Shown here one piece after another: positions 8,788 through 18,677 of a stretch of 64,000 nucleotides of DNA. Source of the stretch: Entomoplasma freundtii (GTDB lineage Bacteria > Bacillota_I > Bacilli_A > Mycoplasmatales > Mycoplasmataceae); NCBI RefSeq assembly GCF_002804205.1, contig NZ_CP024962.1:186001-250000 (forward strand), in the 5' to 3' direction. Both the position numbers and the translations under genes were made by a program. Numbering within the stretch: the stretch's first letter is position 1; each line of letters begins with the position of its first letter. Under the pieces are notes generated by a model that was not told where the DNA came from, searched no databases, and was given only the letters and a program-made list of their open reading frames with translations.

Positions 8788-10386
8788 ATGAAAGCCAAAC
8801 AACCAGTGATGTTGGCCATTTTAGATGGTTGGGGAATTAGCCCCGAAACTAAAGGTAATGCTGTTGCCCAAGCTAACATGACTTTTGTGAAACAACTTGA
8901 ACAAGAATATCCATGAGTCAAAGCTCACGCTTCAGGAGAATGAGTTGGTTTACCTAATGGCCAAATGGGAAATTCGGAAGTTGGTCACATCCATTTGGGT
9001 GCAGGACGAATTAATTTTGAATCACTTGCCAAACTGAATAAAGAAGTTGAAACTGGCAATTTAGGCAAGAATCCAGAAATTGTTCAAGCCTTCGAAGTTG
9101 TGAAAAAGCATGACTCAACCCTTCATTTAATGGGCCTTTTCTCAGATGGTGGTGTTCATGCTCATATCGACCATATGTTGGCGATTTACCAAGCAGCGGT
9201 TGACTTTGGGGTGAAGAAAATTGCCTTTGATTTGATTAGTGATGGTCGTGATACGCAACCAAAAGTATTTCTTGACTACTTAACAAAATTAGAAAAATTA
9301 ATTGCTAAAAACAACGTAGGGGTAATTGCCTCAATTAGTGGGCGTTACTTTGCAATGGATCGTGATAAGCGTTTTGAACGAAGTGCGGAAGCTTATGGTG
9401 CAATTGTGACTCACAAAAATGTTAATCATTTCACTAATCCGAAAGCTTATATTGAATCACAATATGCTGAAGGAAAAGATGATGAAATGATTACTCCAGC
9501 CTTCAATAGTGCGATTCCAAATGATGGTTTGGCGCCTAATGATGCGTTAATCTTTACTAATTTCCGTCCCGATCGCGCTATTCAACTGGCCTCAATCTTT
9601 ACTAATCATGATTATGCTGCTTGAAAAACTCCGGAATTTGCAAACTTGCCTTTCATTGGCGATAAAATTACGTTTGTTTCGACTATGAAATATTCGGACT
9701 CCGTTATTTCAAAACATATCGCTTATCCACCAAAACCATTAGACAATACCTTGGGTCAATATTTAGCTAAATTGGGTTATCGTCAATTACGAATTGCCGA
9801 AACTGAAAAAATTGCCCATGTTACTTTCTTCTTTGATGGTGGTAATGATTATTTCAAAAATGGTTTAGCTAAACCATCAGAAATTACTCTTGAAGGCGCA
9901 AGTTTAGATTTAATTCCTTCACCAAAAGTGGCAACCTATGATTTAAAACCAGAAATGGCTGCCCCAGAAATTACTGATCAACTTCTTAAAGAAATTGATA
10001 AAAACGAATTTGATTTAATTGTTTTGAATTTTGCGAATAGTGATATGGTTGGACATACTGGAAACGAAAAAGCTGCTATTCAAGCAGTCAAAACTTTGGA
10101 TGACCAACTAAAACGTCTTTATGAGAGTTTTGTGGTGAAACATGATGGTATCATGATTATTACCGCTGACCATGGAAACGCTGAAAAAATGCTAGATAGT
10201 GATGGGGGTATTAACAAGAAACATACTACTTCTTATGTCCCAATCATCGTGACAGATAAAAAAGTGGAATTAAATCATGATAATCCCGCTATTGCTGATA
10301 TTGCACCAACAATTTTAGAGTTATTAGGAGCGCCAATTCCTCCTGAAATGACACAACCTTCCCTAATTACGAAAATCAAAAAATAA
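8788..10386 (+). CDS. gpmI: 2,3-bisphosphoglycerate-independent phosphoglycerate mutase
   Basis: Converts 3-phosphoglycerate to 2-phosphoglycerate using two Mn ions. It is 532 residues, in the family range. Motifs are LDGWG with metal ligand Asp13, MGNSEVGH with the phosphorylated Ser63, SDGRDTQP, SGRYFAMDRD, and near the C-terminus NSDMVGHTG and ITADHGNAE that bind the second metal. An AGAGGAAAA ribosome binding site sits at the end of the preceding gene. It closes the tpiA operon and is followed by a terminator. Confidence 0.97.
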
Positions 10387-10405
10387 GTTAGAGAAATTAA
10401 AATTG

Positions 10406-10431
10406 AAAAAGACCCTAGAGGGTCTTTTTTT
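10406..10431 (+). terminator. Terminator of the tpiA-gpmI operon
   Basis: GACCC (10411-10415) with GGGTC (10420-10424), extended by flanking A5/T6 pairs, ends in a T run. Confidence 0.85.
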
Positions 10432-10487
10432 CTCCGAAAACTATTAAAATAAGGTTATTATTGCTTATGTTATCGTGAGGTTCTCTT

Positions 10488-11456
10488 ATGATTGATAATC
10501 CTAAAAACAAAAACCTATCACCAACTTCAATTAGGCAACAAGTAAAACAAGAAATAAAGTTATTAACTAATGATTACCAATTTAAACATCGTCTTTACCA
10601 ACAACAGTTGTTGAAAGATATCGAATTTGTGGTGCTTGATCATCGTCAAAAGGGCAACTATAAGCGTAGTTACCAAAATCGGACCGATTTCAAAATGGCT
10701 GAGTTAACCGCCATTTGTGACTATTATGTTAATTTAGATCAACAAAAGGTGACCTGAATTAGCAAAGAACCAGATATTAAGGCAAAACAGACCAATAAAT
10801 CAGCACATCAAACGAAAAATCGGGAAAGTCTATGAACTAATAAATATTTAATTATTGATTTTGAAACAGCTAACAAGCACTCTACTAGTGCTTGTCAAGT
10901 CGGGATTATTGTTGTAGAGAATAACGAAATAGTTTGGCAATACGAAACTTTAATCCAACCTAAGCCAAATTACTTTGCTCCAATGAATATTCGCATTCAT
11001 GGAATAAACAATGCTACCGTGGCCCAAGCTCCCAGTTTTATAGAAGTTTGGGCAAAATTAGAGCCTTACTTTAATGGTCAATATATTATTCTTGCCCATA
11101 ATGCCGCTTTTGACATTGATTGGGTTTTACGACCTACTTTGAATAGCCATAAAATCTCTGAGCCAAATTTTCTTTACGCTTGTACTTGACAAATGTACCG
11201 CCACTTGCGGACCTATGCCTCTTTTTCGCTCCACAATCTTGCCCAACAAAAAAACATTCGGTTCAAACACCATAATGCTCTTGAGGATAGTCTAGTTTTG
11301 CTTAAAATAATTAATGAAGATTTTGGCAATATTGAACATTTTTTTAAAGAAGCTATGGCGAATCACTACGAGCCTTTGGTTTTTCAAAAAAGCCTTAATG
11401 GTCAGTTACCCGATGAGACGAAAAAGGAAAAAGTTAAAAAGGTAAAGCCGAAATAA
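10488..11456 (+). CDS. DEDDh-family 3'-5' exonuclease (DnaQ-like)
   Basis: A 322-residue protein with an N-terminal helical region of about 115 residues and a C-terminal exonuclease fold. The four acidic residues and general base of the DEDDh family are visible: IIDFETAN (D, E), AHNAAFDIDW (D) and HHNALEDS (H, D). Such proteins proofread or trim DNA or RNA; this could be a stand-alone epsilon-like proofreader, but the unusual N-terminus leaves that open. ATG 10488 has GTGAGG seven bases upstream; an in-frame ATG at 10467 (through a TGA Trp) is possible but has a poorer ribosome site. The C-terminus is Lys-rich. Confidence 0.82.
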
Positions 11457-11493
11457 AACTAGCATAATTATTAAGGGAAGGGACAAAATAATA

Positions 11494-12342
11494 ATGAAAC
11501 TAAATAATGAAGTGACAAAAACAAGTCCTTTTAAAAACTTTTTGGAAAGTCTTACTTGAGTAGCGGATCAAAATTGGTTCGAAGGTCAAGTCGGTTTTGA
11601 ATCAGCGATTTTGGATGAAAGTGACATTTGGGCAACAATTATGGATGCTTATAATCCTCATGAGGTGACTCTTCCGTTGCCTGTGCCAAATTTAAGTCAA
11701 CAAATGATTGTGGTTCCTTGTGATGGTAGACCTTTGCGAAGCATTGGACGCTCAATTTCCAAATTACACCAACAAATTGGGATTATTCAAGTTAACTTTA
11801 AAGGTACTGGTTACCGAGTTTTATGAGGTTTATCAGAGAAAGTCCCACCTACTAAATTCCTAAACCAAATTTTATGGGCTCATAATGAGCGTTTAGCAAT
11901 CAATCCCAAACATAGAGTTTTGGCCTATTGCTTTCCTTCAAATTTGGATGCTCAAGCCTTTTTAACAAATAACAAAAGTGACGAAATGAACAATTTTAAC
12001 CACAAACTTTTCCAAGCTCATCCCAATTTAAACCTTTGGTTGCCAAATGGGGTGAGACTCCAGACTTTAAAGGAGCCGTTTGTCGTTTCGGCACCAAATA
12101 CTTGAACTGACAACTTAGCCCAAACCTCAACCATCATTTTTCCCGGGCAAGGTGTTTTAGTAGCTGCCAATGATTGAAATACCGCGATTACTATTCTTGT
12201 TAATTTGGATAAAGCGGCTTGAAAACTTAGCCAATGACCTGCTACCTTCCAACCTCGTTGAAGTAAAGACTATGTCGAAAAATTACGTGATGCCTTCGAA
12301 GAAACTTTGGCTAAAACTGACAAAAAGAAAGTAGAAAAATAA
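11494..12342 (+). CDS. Class II aldolase-fold protein related to rhamnulose-1-phosphate aldolase, metal site lost
   Basis: A 282-residue protein. Residues about 95-160 (GYRVLWGL, then HNER, then VLAYCFPSN) resemble E. coli RhaD (GYHILWGL, HCER, VIMHCHATN as I recall it), as does the C-terminal GQGVLVAANDW against HGVFGSG. The zinc-binding residues do not survive: the HCH pair is Y145 and F147, the third His is Q219, and the catalytic Glu falls at F122. It is therefore probably not an aldolase. It overlaps tsaE by one base (TAATG) and follows the exonuclease gene by 37 bases with a GGGAAGGG site, so it is co-expressed with both. Function unknown. Confidence 0.7.
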
Positions 12343-12776
12343 TGAATTTTAGTAAAGAAACAACTTATTTTTTAGAGGACTTGAGGGCTACACAAGTCTT
12401 TGCCCAAGAATTAGCAACTTTCCTTAGTAAGCAAAAACGGCCCTTTTATTTGTTGTTGACTGGGGACTTGGGAGCTGGAAAAACAACTTTGACAAAAGCG
12501 CTCATGAAAGCCTTAAATGTTCTCGACCCTATCACCTCCCCAACTTTCGTTATCTTAAATCAATATGAAAGTAGTGATAACCAGGTCATTAACCACATGG
12601 ATGCCTACCGGCTAACATTTGGTGAAGATTCATCAATGTATGAAGAATATTTTGCTGACAACCTCAACATTATCGAGTGACCGGAAAATTTAGCCTTAAA
12701 TTGGGAAGCTTTATCGCATTTAAAATTAGAAATTAAAATCGTTGATGAAAACCGTCGTCAAGTCACGATAAAATAA
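12342..12776 (+). CDS. tsaE: tRNA threonylcarbamoyladenosine biosynthesis ATPase TsaE
   Basis: P-loop ATPase that drives the TsaB-TsaD complex to make t6A37 in ANN-decoding tRNAs. It is 144 residues. Walker A GDLGAGKTT is at 41-49, followed by SPTF, HMDAYRL and IEWPE, all typical of TsaE; the Trp in IEWPE is a TGA codon. The start ATG overlaps the stop of the aldolase-like gene by one base and tsaB begins 5 bases after the stop, so translation is coupled. Confidence 0.94.
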
Positions 12777-12781
12777 TAGTG

Positions 12782-13354
12782 ATGAATTTATTTATTGATA
12801 CAGCCAATGGCCGATTAGTTTATCTATTAGAAAAAGACAACCAAGTGGTTGACCTTTTTTTGTCAGCTCCAACCAAAAAAATTAGTGATGAAGCAATTCA
12901 CCAATTGAACCTTTTTTTGACCAAAAATCACCAAAGCTTGGCTTTGATTGAGAATTTCTATGTGACGACTGGTCCTGGAAGTTATAGCGGAATTCGTGTT
13001 GGTTTAACACTAGTGAAAACCGTTAAGGCCATTTCACCCCAAACCAATATTTATTTAATTTCTTCATTATTATTTCAAGTCGGCTTGGCAAAAGGCATTT
13101 CACTTCTGGATGCTCGTGGCCAAAAAGTTTTCTATGCTGTCTATAATCAAGCAAAATTATTAGAGGGGCCTTCCCTGATTGAAAAAGAATCTATTGAAGT
13201 AGTTAATGAACCATGAGCAAAAAAAGGCTATAAAATCTTTGAAGATAATGCTACTCTCGATTATAAAAAAAACTTTTTAGCTTTAAAAGAACATTTTCAA
13301 CTTGCCAACTCCATTAGCGATATTAAACCACTTTACTTAAAGGGGTATTTATAA
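12782..13354 (+). CDS. tsaB: tRNA threonylcarbamoyladenosine biosynthesis protein TsaB
   Basis: Non-catalytic ASKHA-fold partner of TsaD. It has the N-terminal IDTANGRLVYLL and the family signature TGPGSYSGIRVGLT. At 190 residues it is shorter than E. coli TsaB (about 230), as is common in mollicutes. The start is taken as ATG 12782; GTG 12779 immediately before is an alternative. There is no clear ribosome site, consistent with coupling to tsaE. Confidence 0.9.
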
Positions 13355-13382
13355 AGATAGGATTAGAGAAGGGAAAGCCTAA

Positions 13383-14546
13383 ATGGAAACTAAAAAAGTT
13401 GGCGTTTATTGGTTACTTATTCCAGCAACAGTCTTTTTTGCGTTAACTTTTGCAGCTTTTATAATTTCTTCTTTTTTTGATTGAGAAATCGCCGTTTATT
13501 TTGGTAATTTTTTTCACCGACCTTTTGGAAAATTTTTAGCTTATTGAGCTTTTAACAGTGGCAATGTAATGCTTTTCTTTTCAATTATCGCTTCTGTAGC
13601 GCTCATCATTGAAACCTTTTATCTCCATAGTAAACAAAGTACCCATGACCATTGGTTGAAGCGTAATTCGTGGTTTATTTGGTTTTTATATGGCCTTTTT
13701 TTCACTATTTATATTGGTCTTAACCTTTACCAAATCATTACTTTACCTACCAAAAACACAGGTTGAGGTAAAGGAATAGTGGTTCCGTTTGTAGCTACCT
13801 ACCATACCTTAATGTATTACAAAATTGGTTTTTTTGTCTTTGGTCTCTTTTTTTATATTTTTATGACTTGGTTTATTCGCTATTTCCTACCTAAAAAGCC
13901 TTATTTTTTAGTAAATTGCTATTGAATTGATGGCATTAAAATTCTGATTTTTAGCATTGTTTTATATCTAACGGTAGGAATTTTAAAAATTGCCTTTGCT
14001 CGCCCTTTTTATTTTTCCAATATTTTTGATGAAACAATTCGTGGCGAATTAAGTAATGTTCCAGGAGCTAAAGAAGAAACGTGATCGACTTGACAAAACC
14101 TTCCTTATCATGAGTGGTGACAACCATTCCGTTTTGTTCAACATATGAAGGATATCTTTACTGGCAAATTTAATGGGCATCTTTATAATGATGATTTTCC
14201 GTCAGGACATATGGCCTCTTGCATGATTTTGTTTAGCATAGTTTACTATGCACTAGATAAAAAACGAGGTAAGCTTTTCCCAATTATGGCCGCTTTTTCT
14301 GCCTTAATGTGGATTCAGGTTCTGGCGATCTTCTTTGGAATGATTATCTATCGTTTTCATTGAATGACAGATATGTGTTTCACTTTCTTGGTGGCAGTTT
14401 GTTATTTCGTTATTTTAGAGACACTATTCCGTAAGAAATACACTGCAAAGTTATTAAAGGCAGCACAAAAACAAGATAAAATTTCTAGGCAAAAAAAATC
14501 AACCGACTCCAAAGAAAACCGGAAAGAAAAGAAGACAAATTGTTAA
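13383..14546 (+). CDS. PAP2-like membrane phosphatase (variant active site)
   Basis: A 387-residue integral membrane protein with about six hydrophobic segments and a Lys-rich C-terminal tail. The type 2 phosphatidic acid phosphatase signatures are partly present: LKIAFARPF for motif 1, PSGHMAS for motif 2 and HWMTDM for motif 3. The Arg that normally lies six residues before the motif 3 His is not at that position (the sequence is GMIIYRFHW), so activity is uncertain. A second, canonical PAP2 protein lies at 29769-30764. It is preceded by AGAGAAGGGAAAG and sits 28 bases after tsaB. Confidence 0.8.
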
Positions 14547-14554
14547 CATTTTAG

Positions 14555-14560
14555 TATAAT
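14555..14560 (+). promoter_or_regulatory. -10 box (TATAAT) for tRNA-Ser(GCT)
   Basis: TATAAT ending 19 bases before the tRNA; no clear -35. Confidence 0.5.
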
Positions 14561-14579
14561 AAATAAGTATTTAAATATT

Positions 14580-14670
14580 GGGCTGATACTCAAGTTGGTG
14601 AAGAGGGCACCCTGCTAAGGTGTTAGGTCGTTTCCACGGCGCGAGAGTTCGAATCTCTCTCAGTCCGCCA
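14580..14670 (+). tRNA. tRNA-Ser (GCT)
   Basis: Class II cloverleaf with long variable arm. Acceptor GGGCTGA / TCAGTCC with one G-T pair, anticodon loop CTGCTAA (GCT), G discriminator and encoded CCA. Third tRNA-Ser in the window, with anticodons TGA, CGA and GCT. Confidence 0.95.
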
Positions 14671-14682
14671 GTTTACTTACTT

Positions 14683-14746
14683 AGACTACAAGAAACGACT
14701 TAGACTAGTAGATGTGACTAGACTATGTTTCTCGTAGTCTTTTTTC
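14683..14746 (+). terminator. Long terminator hairpin after tRNA-Ser(GCT)
   Basis: AGACTAC-A-AGAAAC (14683-14696) pairs with GTTTCT-C-GTAGTCT (14727-14740) with a single mismatch, then six T. The loop region contains further copies of the AGACTA hexamer. Confidence 0.75.
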
Positions 14747-14795
14747 TTTTAAAATGCCAGTCTTGATATAATTAAAGAGATAACGGGGTGACACT

Positions 14796-15545
14796 GTGGC
14801 ACAGAAAAAGCGCAAGCATCAAACCAAGTTATTTCGTTGACGGCAAAAAGACCTTGACCAAGGAGTTCTAGAGAGCTTTTTTAATACGCTTTTTTTAACT
14901 AATAAAAGCGAAAAGAAAAAGACTCTAGCTCTTTTTAAAAAAACTCATGTCGACTCCTTACTCTTTTATACCGATGTAAGAAATTTGCCTAATATTTTAG
15001 AGCATGGTCTAAGGCCTCTCAAAAATTTAAAACTTCAACCTCATGAAATTTACTACGTTTGATCATTTGATCAAGATGAAGAAATGGTTAGTTTAGAATT
15101 TGATATTTCTTCACGTGGTAATTTTTGAAAATGGACAACTGGTCTTGATTTTAATCCAGAACAAATCGTCACAATCGGGATTAACCCTAAGCGTTTAAGT
15201 GAACTAACCCAAAAGGACTGACTTCTGGATTGAGCTCAAAATATGGTGATGATTTCGGAAGATATTTATATTGAAACTTTTGATTGAATTTTAATTCAAG
15301 ATGTTTATGCTTATAAACAAGTTCGCGATTTTTTAATAAAGCACCAATATCCGATTGATCTTTACTATGGAAATAATGGCATTGTTAAAATTCAAAGACA
15401 ACCAGGTTTGCATGCCAAATCAGACAAAAGTGAAGTTGATGAAAAAACTCAAAAAACTAATTCCAGTCAGGATCTAACAAATCTTGAAAACCCTCAAAAA
15501 GAAGAATTTAATAAAGGAGAAAATAATGGCGAAACTAATCGATAA
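14796..15545 (+). CDS. DarT-like (DUF4433-type) protein, tentative
   Basis: A 249-residue frame opened by GTG with GGGGTGA six bases upstream and TATAAT at 14767-14772. It reads through seven TGA Trp codons, which is why it is easily missed. Residues about 55-80 ([18 protein letters not shown]) resemble the opening motif of DarT ADP-ribosyltransferases, and [13 protein letters not shown] near residue 155 could supply the conserved Glu. The last 45 residues are polar and low-complexity. No DarG macrodomain antitoxin is adjacent. The stop lies 20 bases inside proS, so the two genes are translationally coupled. It is certainly a gene by frame and context; the family call is inference. Confidence 0.6.
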
Positions 15546-16956
15546 AATCACGCCTCAAAAAGAAAATTTTTCACAATGGTATACCGATATCGTGAAAAAT
15601 GCCAAACTTGTGGAATATGGACCCACCAAAGGAATGTTAATTTTACGCCCCTATGGTTATGCTATTTGGGAAAATATTCAAAAAGAACTTGATCCAGAAT
15701 TTAAAAAACTTGGAGTGGAAAATGTTTACTTCCCTTTATTAATTCCCGAATCACTTTTTATGAAGGAAGTCGAACATGTTGAAGGTTTTGCTCCAGAAGT
15801 GGCTATGGTTACCCAAGTCGGTAATAAGGTTTTAGAGGAACGCTTGTTTATTCGTCCTACGAGCGAAGTGTTGATGGCTAATTTCTTTGAAAAAGAAGTG
15901 AAGTCCTATCGTGATTTACCTCTTCTTTATAACCAATGGGTAAATGTCATGCGTTGGGAAAAAACGACTCGTCCCTTTTTAAGAACAAGTGAATTTTTAT
16001 GACAAGAAGGACATACCTTACATAATAACTCGCAAGAAGCACAAGAATTCACTCTCAAAATTTTAAAAGTTTACGAAACTTTTATGCGTGATGTTTTACG
16101 TTTGCCAGTGGTTGTCGGACAAAAAACTGAACATGAAAAATTTGCAGGAGCGCAAACAACTTATACTTTAGAAACACTAATGCCAGATGGCCAAGCCTTA
16201 CAGGTGGGCACTTCGCATTACTTTGGGGACAACTTTGCAAAAGCCTACAATATTCGTTTCCAAAACCAAAATAGCGCTTGAGAATATGCCTACGGAACTT
16301 CTTGAGGGGTTTCAACGCGCATGATTGGGGCTTTAATTATGACCCACTCTGACGATTATGGTTTGGTGTTACCAACCAAAATTGCGCCCATTCAAATCAT
16401 GATTATCGTTGTTAAGAATACTCCAGAGTTATTGGATGTAGCACAAGAATTAAAAACAAAACTATCTCATTATCGTGTTCAAATTGACACCACCGACCGC
16501 TCTTTTGGTTATAAAATGAGTGAAGCAGACCTTAAGGGAATTCCGCTTCGAATTGAAGTGGGACCGCGTGATTTAGCAACTAACTCAGCCACCATTTCCC
16601 GTCGTGATAATCACGAAAAAACAGTTTTAGATTTAGCAAAAATTCCTGGAGTAGTCAAAGATTTATTCAAGGAATACGATGCCAACTTGATGGCAAAGGC
16701 CGAAGCTTATTCAACACAACGGACTAGCAAGGCGCTCGATTTGGTTTCTTATCAAGACCAATTGGTAAGAAACCCGGGTTATGTGTTAGTGCCATTTTGT
16801 GGAAAGGTAAGTTGTGAAGCTGAAGTTAAACAAAAAACGGCCACTAATTCTCGTTGCATCCCTTTACCAAAAAAGAAAAATTCACCTGTCAAGCAACTTT
16901 GTTTTAATTGTGGTGAACCTTGTGATTTAGAAGTTTACTTTGCCCGCGCTTATTAA
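15526..16956 (+). CDS. proS: Prolyl-tRNA synthetase (short, eukaryote/archaea-like type)
   Basis: Class II synthetase charging tRNA-Pro. It is 476 residues without the bacterial editing insert. The C-terminal domain has a cysteine cluster (CGKVSC ... CFNCGEPC) and ends in a Tyr (FARAY), both hallmarks of the type found in mycoplasmas, archaea and eukaryotes. The class II core is visible as RPTSEV and [14 protein letters not shown], the Trp in the latter being TGA. AAAGGAGA precedes ATG 15526, which lies within the end of the upstream DarT-like gene. Confidence 0.96.
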
Positions 16957-17059
16957 AGTCTGGCTTAAATACCTATTAGTGAACTATAGCGACTTATAAA
17001 TTTTTATTCTAAATAAACTTTTCCAACTTTTTACTAAAAGCACCTTGGAGGATGAATAA

Positions 17060-17755
17060 ATGAGTAATAAAAAGTTTTATGCCGTTAAAATCGGCCGAAA
17101 ACCAGGGGTTTATAAGCGGTGAGAGGATGTTCAAAAAGAAGTCTTGAACTTTCCTGGTGCAATTTACCGAGGTTTTGATAACTTCGAAGATGCTTGGCAA
17201 TTTTTAGAGGAACCAACCCTACAACCTCATGAAATCACCAACCGTTTTAACCATTTGGATCAAACCAAGTTACCTCACCTTAGAAATCATAAATACGCTA
17301 CTGCTTATACGGATGGAAGTTATGATGAGGCGACGGAAAGCTATTCCTACGGAGTGGTTTTGTTTTGAAAAAATAAAATGATTCAAATTTCTCGTCGTTT
17401 TCATAATTCCGAAAATGCTGCTCTAAGAAATGTGGCTGGCGAATTAGAAGGGGCCAAGCGGGCAATCCAGTTTGCCGTTTCTAATAAAATAAAAAACTTA
17501 ACTCTCTATTACGATTATGAGGGGGTTGCCTCTTGAGCCGATCAAAAGTGACGGACCAACACACCGTTGACCACCGAATACCAAAATTTTGTTCGAATTG
17601 CGCGTGAACAAATTAACATCGAATTTCGGTGAGTAAAAGGTCATAGTGGTAATCGTTATAACGAAATGGTGGACCAGTTAGCCAAGACGGCTACCAAAGA
17701 AGAATACCGACAAGTAGAAAATGTGGAGGACTTGAATAAAGATGCGAGAATTTAA
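17060..17755 (+). CDS. rnhA: Ribonuclease HI with N-terminal hybrid-binding domain
   Basis: Cleaves RNA in RNA-DNA hybrids. The N-terminal 50 residues (FYAVKIGRKPGVY ... GFDNFEDAWQFL) form the small hybrid-binding domain seen in eukaryotic RNase H1 and some bacteria. The catalytic domain has Asp85 in YTDGSYD, Glu128 in NVAGELEG, Asp152 in YYDYEG, and the C-terminal KGHSGN and DQLAK. It is 231 residues. GGAGGAT precedes the ATG. The gene overlaps the next one by 14 bases. Confidence 0.92.
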
Positions 17756-18668
17756 TTTAAGAATGCTAGATGGAAAAGAACTCCATTGCTATGAATGAAC
17801 TGCGGTGACTAAACCACAAGCGGTTTTACAACTTGTGCACGGCTCAGCTGAACACCTTCGACGTTATGATAAATTCGCTAAACACATGAACGAAAATGGC
17901 ATTATTGTGGTTGGGGATGATCATCGTGGTCATGGCTATACAGCTGATTTAAGCAAAAAAGAACTAGGTTACTTTGCTAACCATCATGGTTGAGAAAAAA
18001 TTGTTGATGATGAAAAATTAGTTAATGATTATATCCATAAAACCTGACCGACATTACCGGTCTTTATGCTTGGACACTCTATGGGAAGTTTTATGGTCCG
18101 TACTTATGCAATTAAGTATTCAAAAACAATCCAAGGCTTAATTATTATGGGTACTGCCGAAAACCCTCGTTTTTTAGTAGATTTAGGTTATTTTGTAGCC
18201 TTAATGCACCAAATTTTTAAAGGTGCTAAAACTCCAGACGTGTCTATTTGAAAACAAAGTTATAAACCATTAAATAAAAAGTTTCGTCATTTGCCAGATA
18301 GTAATGGCCAAGAATGATTAACCCGTGATTTAGAAGTTCAAAAGGCTTTTGCCAAAGACCCTCTTACAAAACAAGTTTTTACAACATCAGCCTTCAAGGA
18401 TATGTTTTATGGAATAAGTTATAACCAAAAGAAACGCAATATTAAATTAATGCGTGAAGACCTGCCAATTTTAATTATGTCGGGGACCGATGATCCAGTT
18501 GGCAACTATGGAAAATATCCGCAAAAAGTCTATAATAAGTTTAGTAAATTAAACTACCCGGTGGAAATAAAACTTTATCCGGATAGTCGTCATGAAATCC
18601 TAAACGACTTAGATTACAAAGAAGTAGAAAAAGATATTGTGAATTTCATTAATCAAAATTTAGAATAG
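17742..18668 (+). CDS. Alpha/beta hydrolase, lysophospholipase/monoacylglycerol lipase type
   Basis: A 308-residue serine hydrolase (Hydrolase_4 type). The nucleophile elbow is GHSMGS with Ser113, the acid is in SGTDDPVG and the base in DSRHE; HGSAEH and DHRGHG near the N-terminus match monoglyceride lipases. Probably hydrolyses host or membrane lysolipids or acylglycerols, a source of fatty acids for an organism that lacks their synthesis (inference). It starts inside rnhA and is followed after 9 bases by lepA, so rnhA, this gene, lepA, 20491 and typA may form one operon. Confidence 0.88.
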
Positions 18669-18677
18669 GAGTTGCAA

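Noticed and set aside
14683-14746. AGACTA repeats after tRNA-Ser(GCT) as a phage attachment site
   Set aside because: They pair into a terminator hairpin with a T tail, and there is no integrase or mobile element nearby.
4970-16967. 13-base sequence AAAGTCTGGCTTA at 4970 and at 16955
   Set aside because: A match of this length is expected by chance between two sites in a window this size, and the flanks do not agree.
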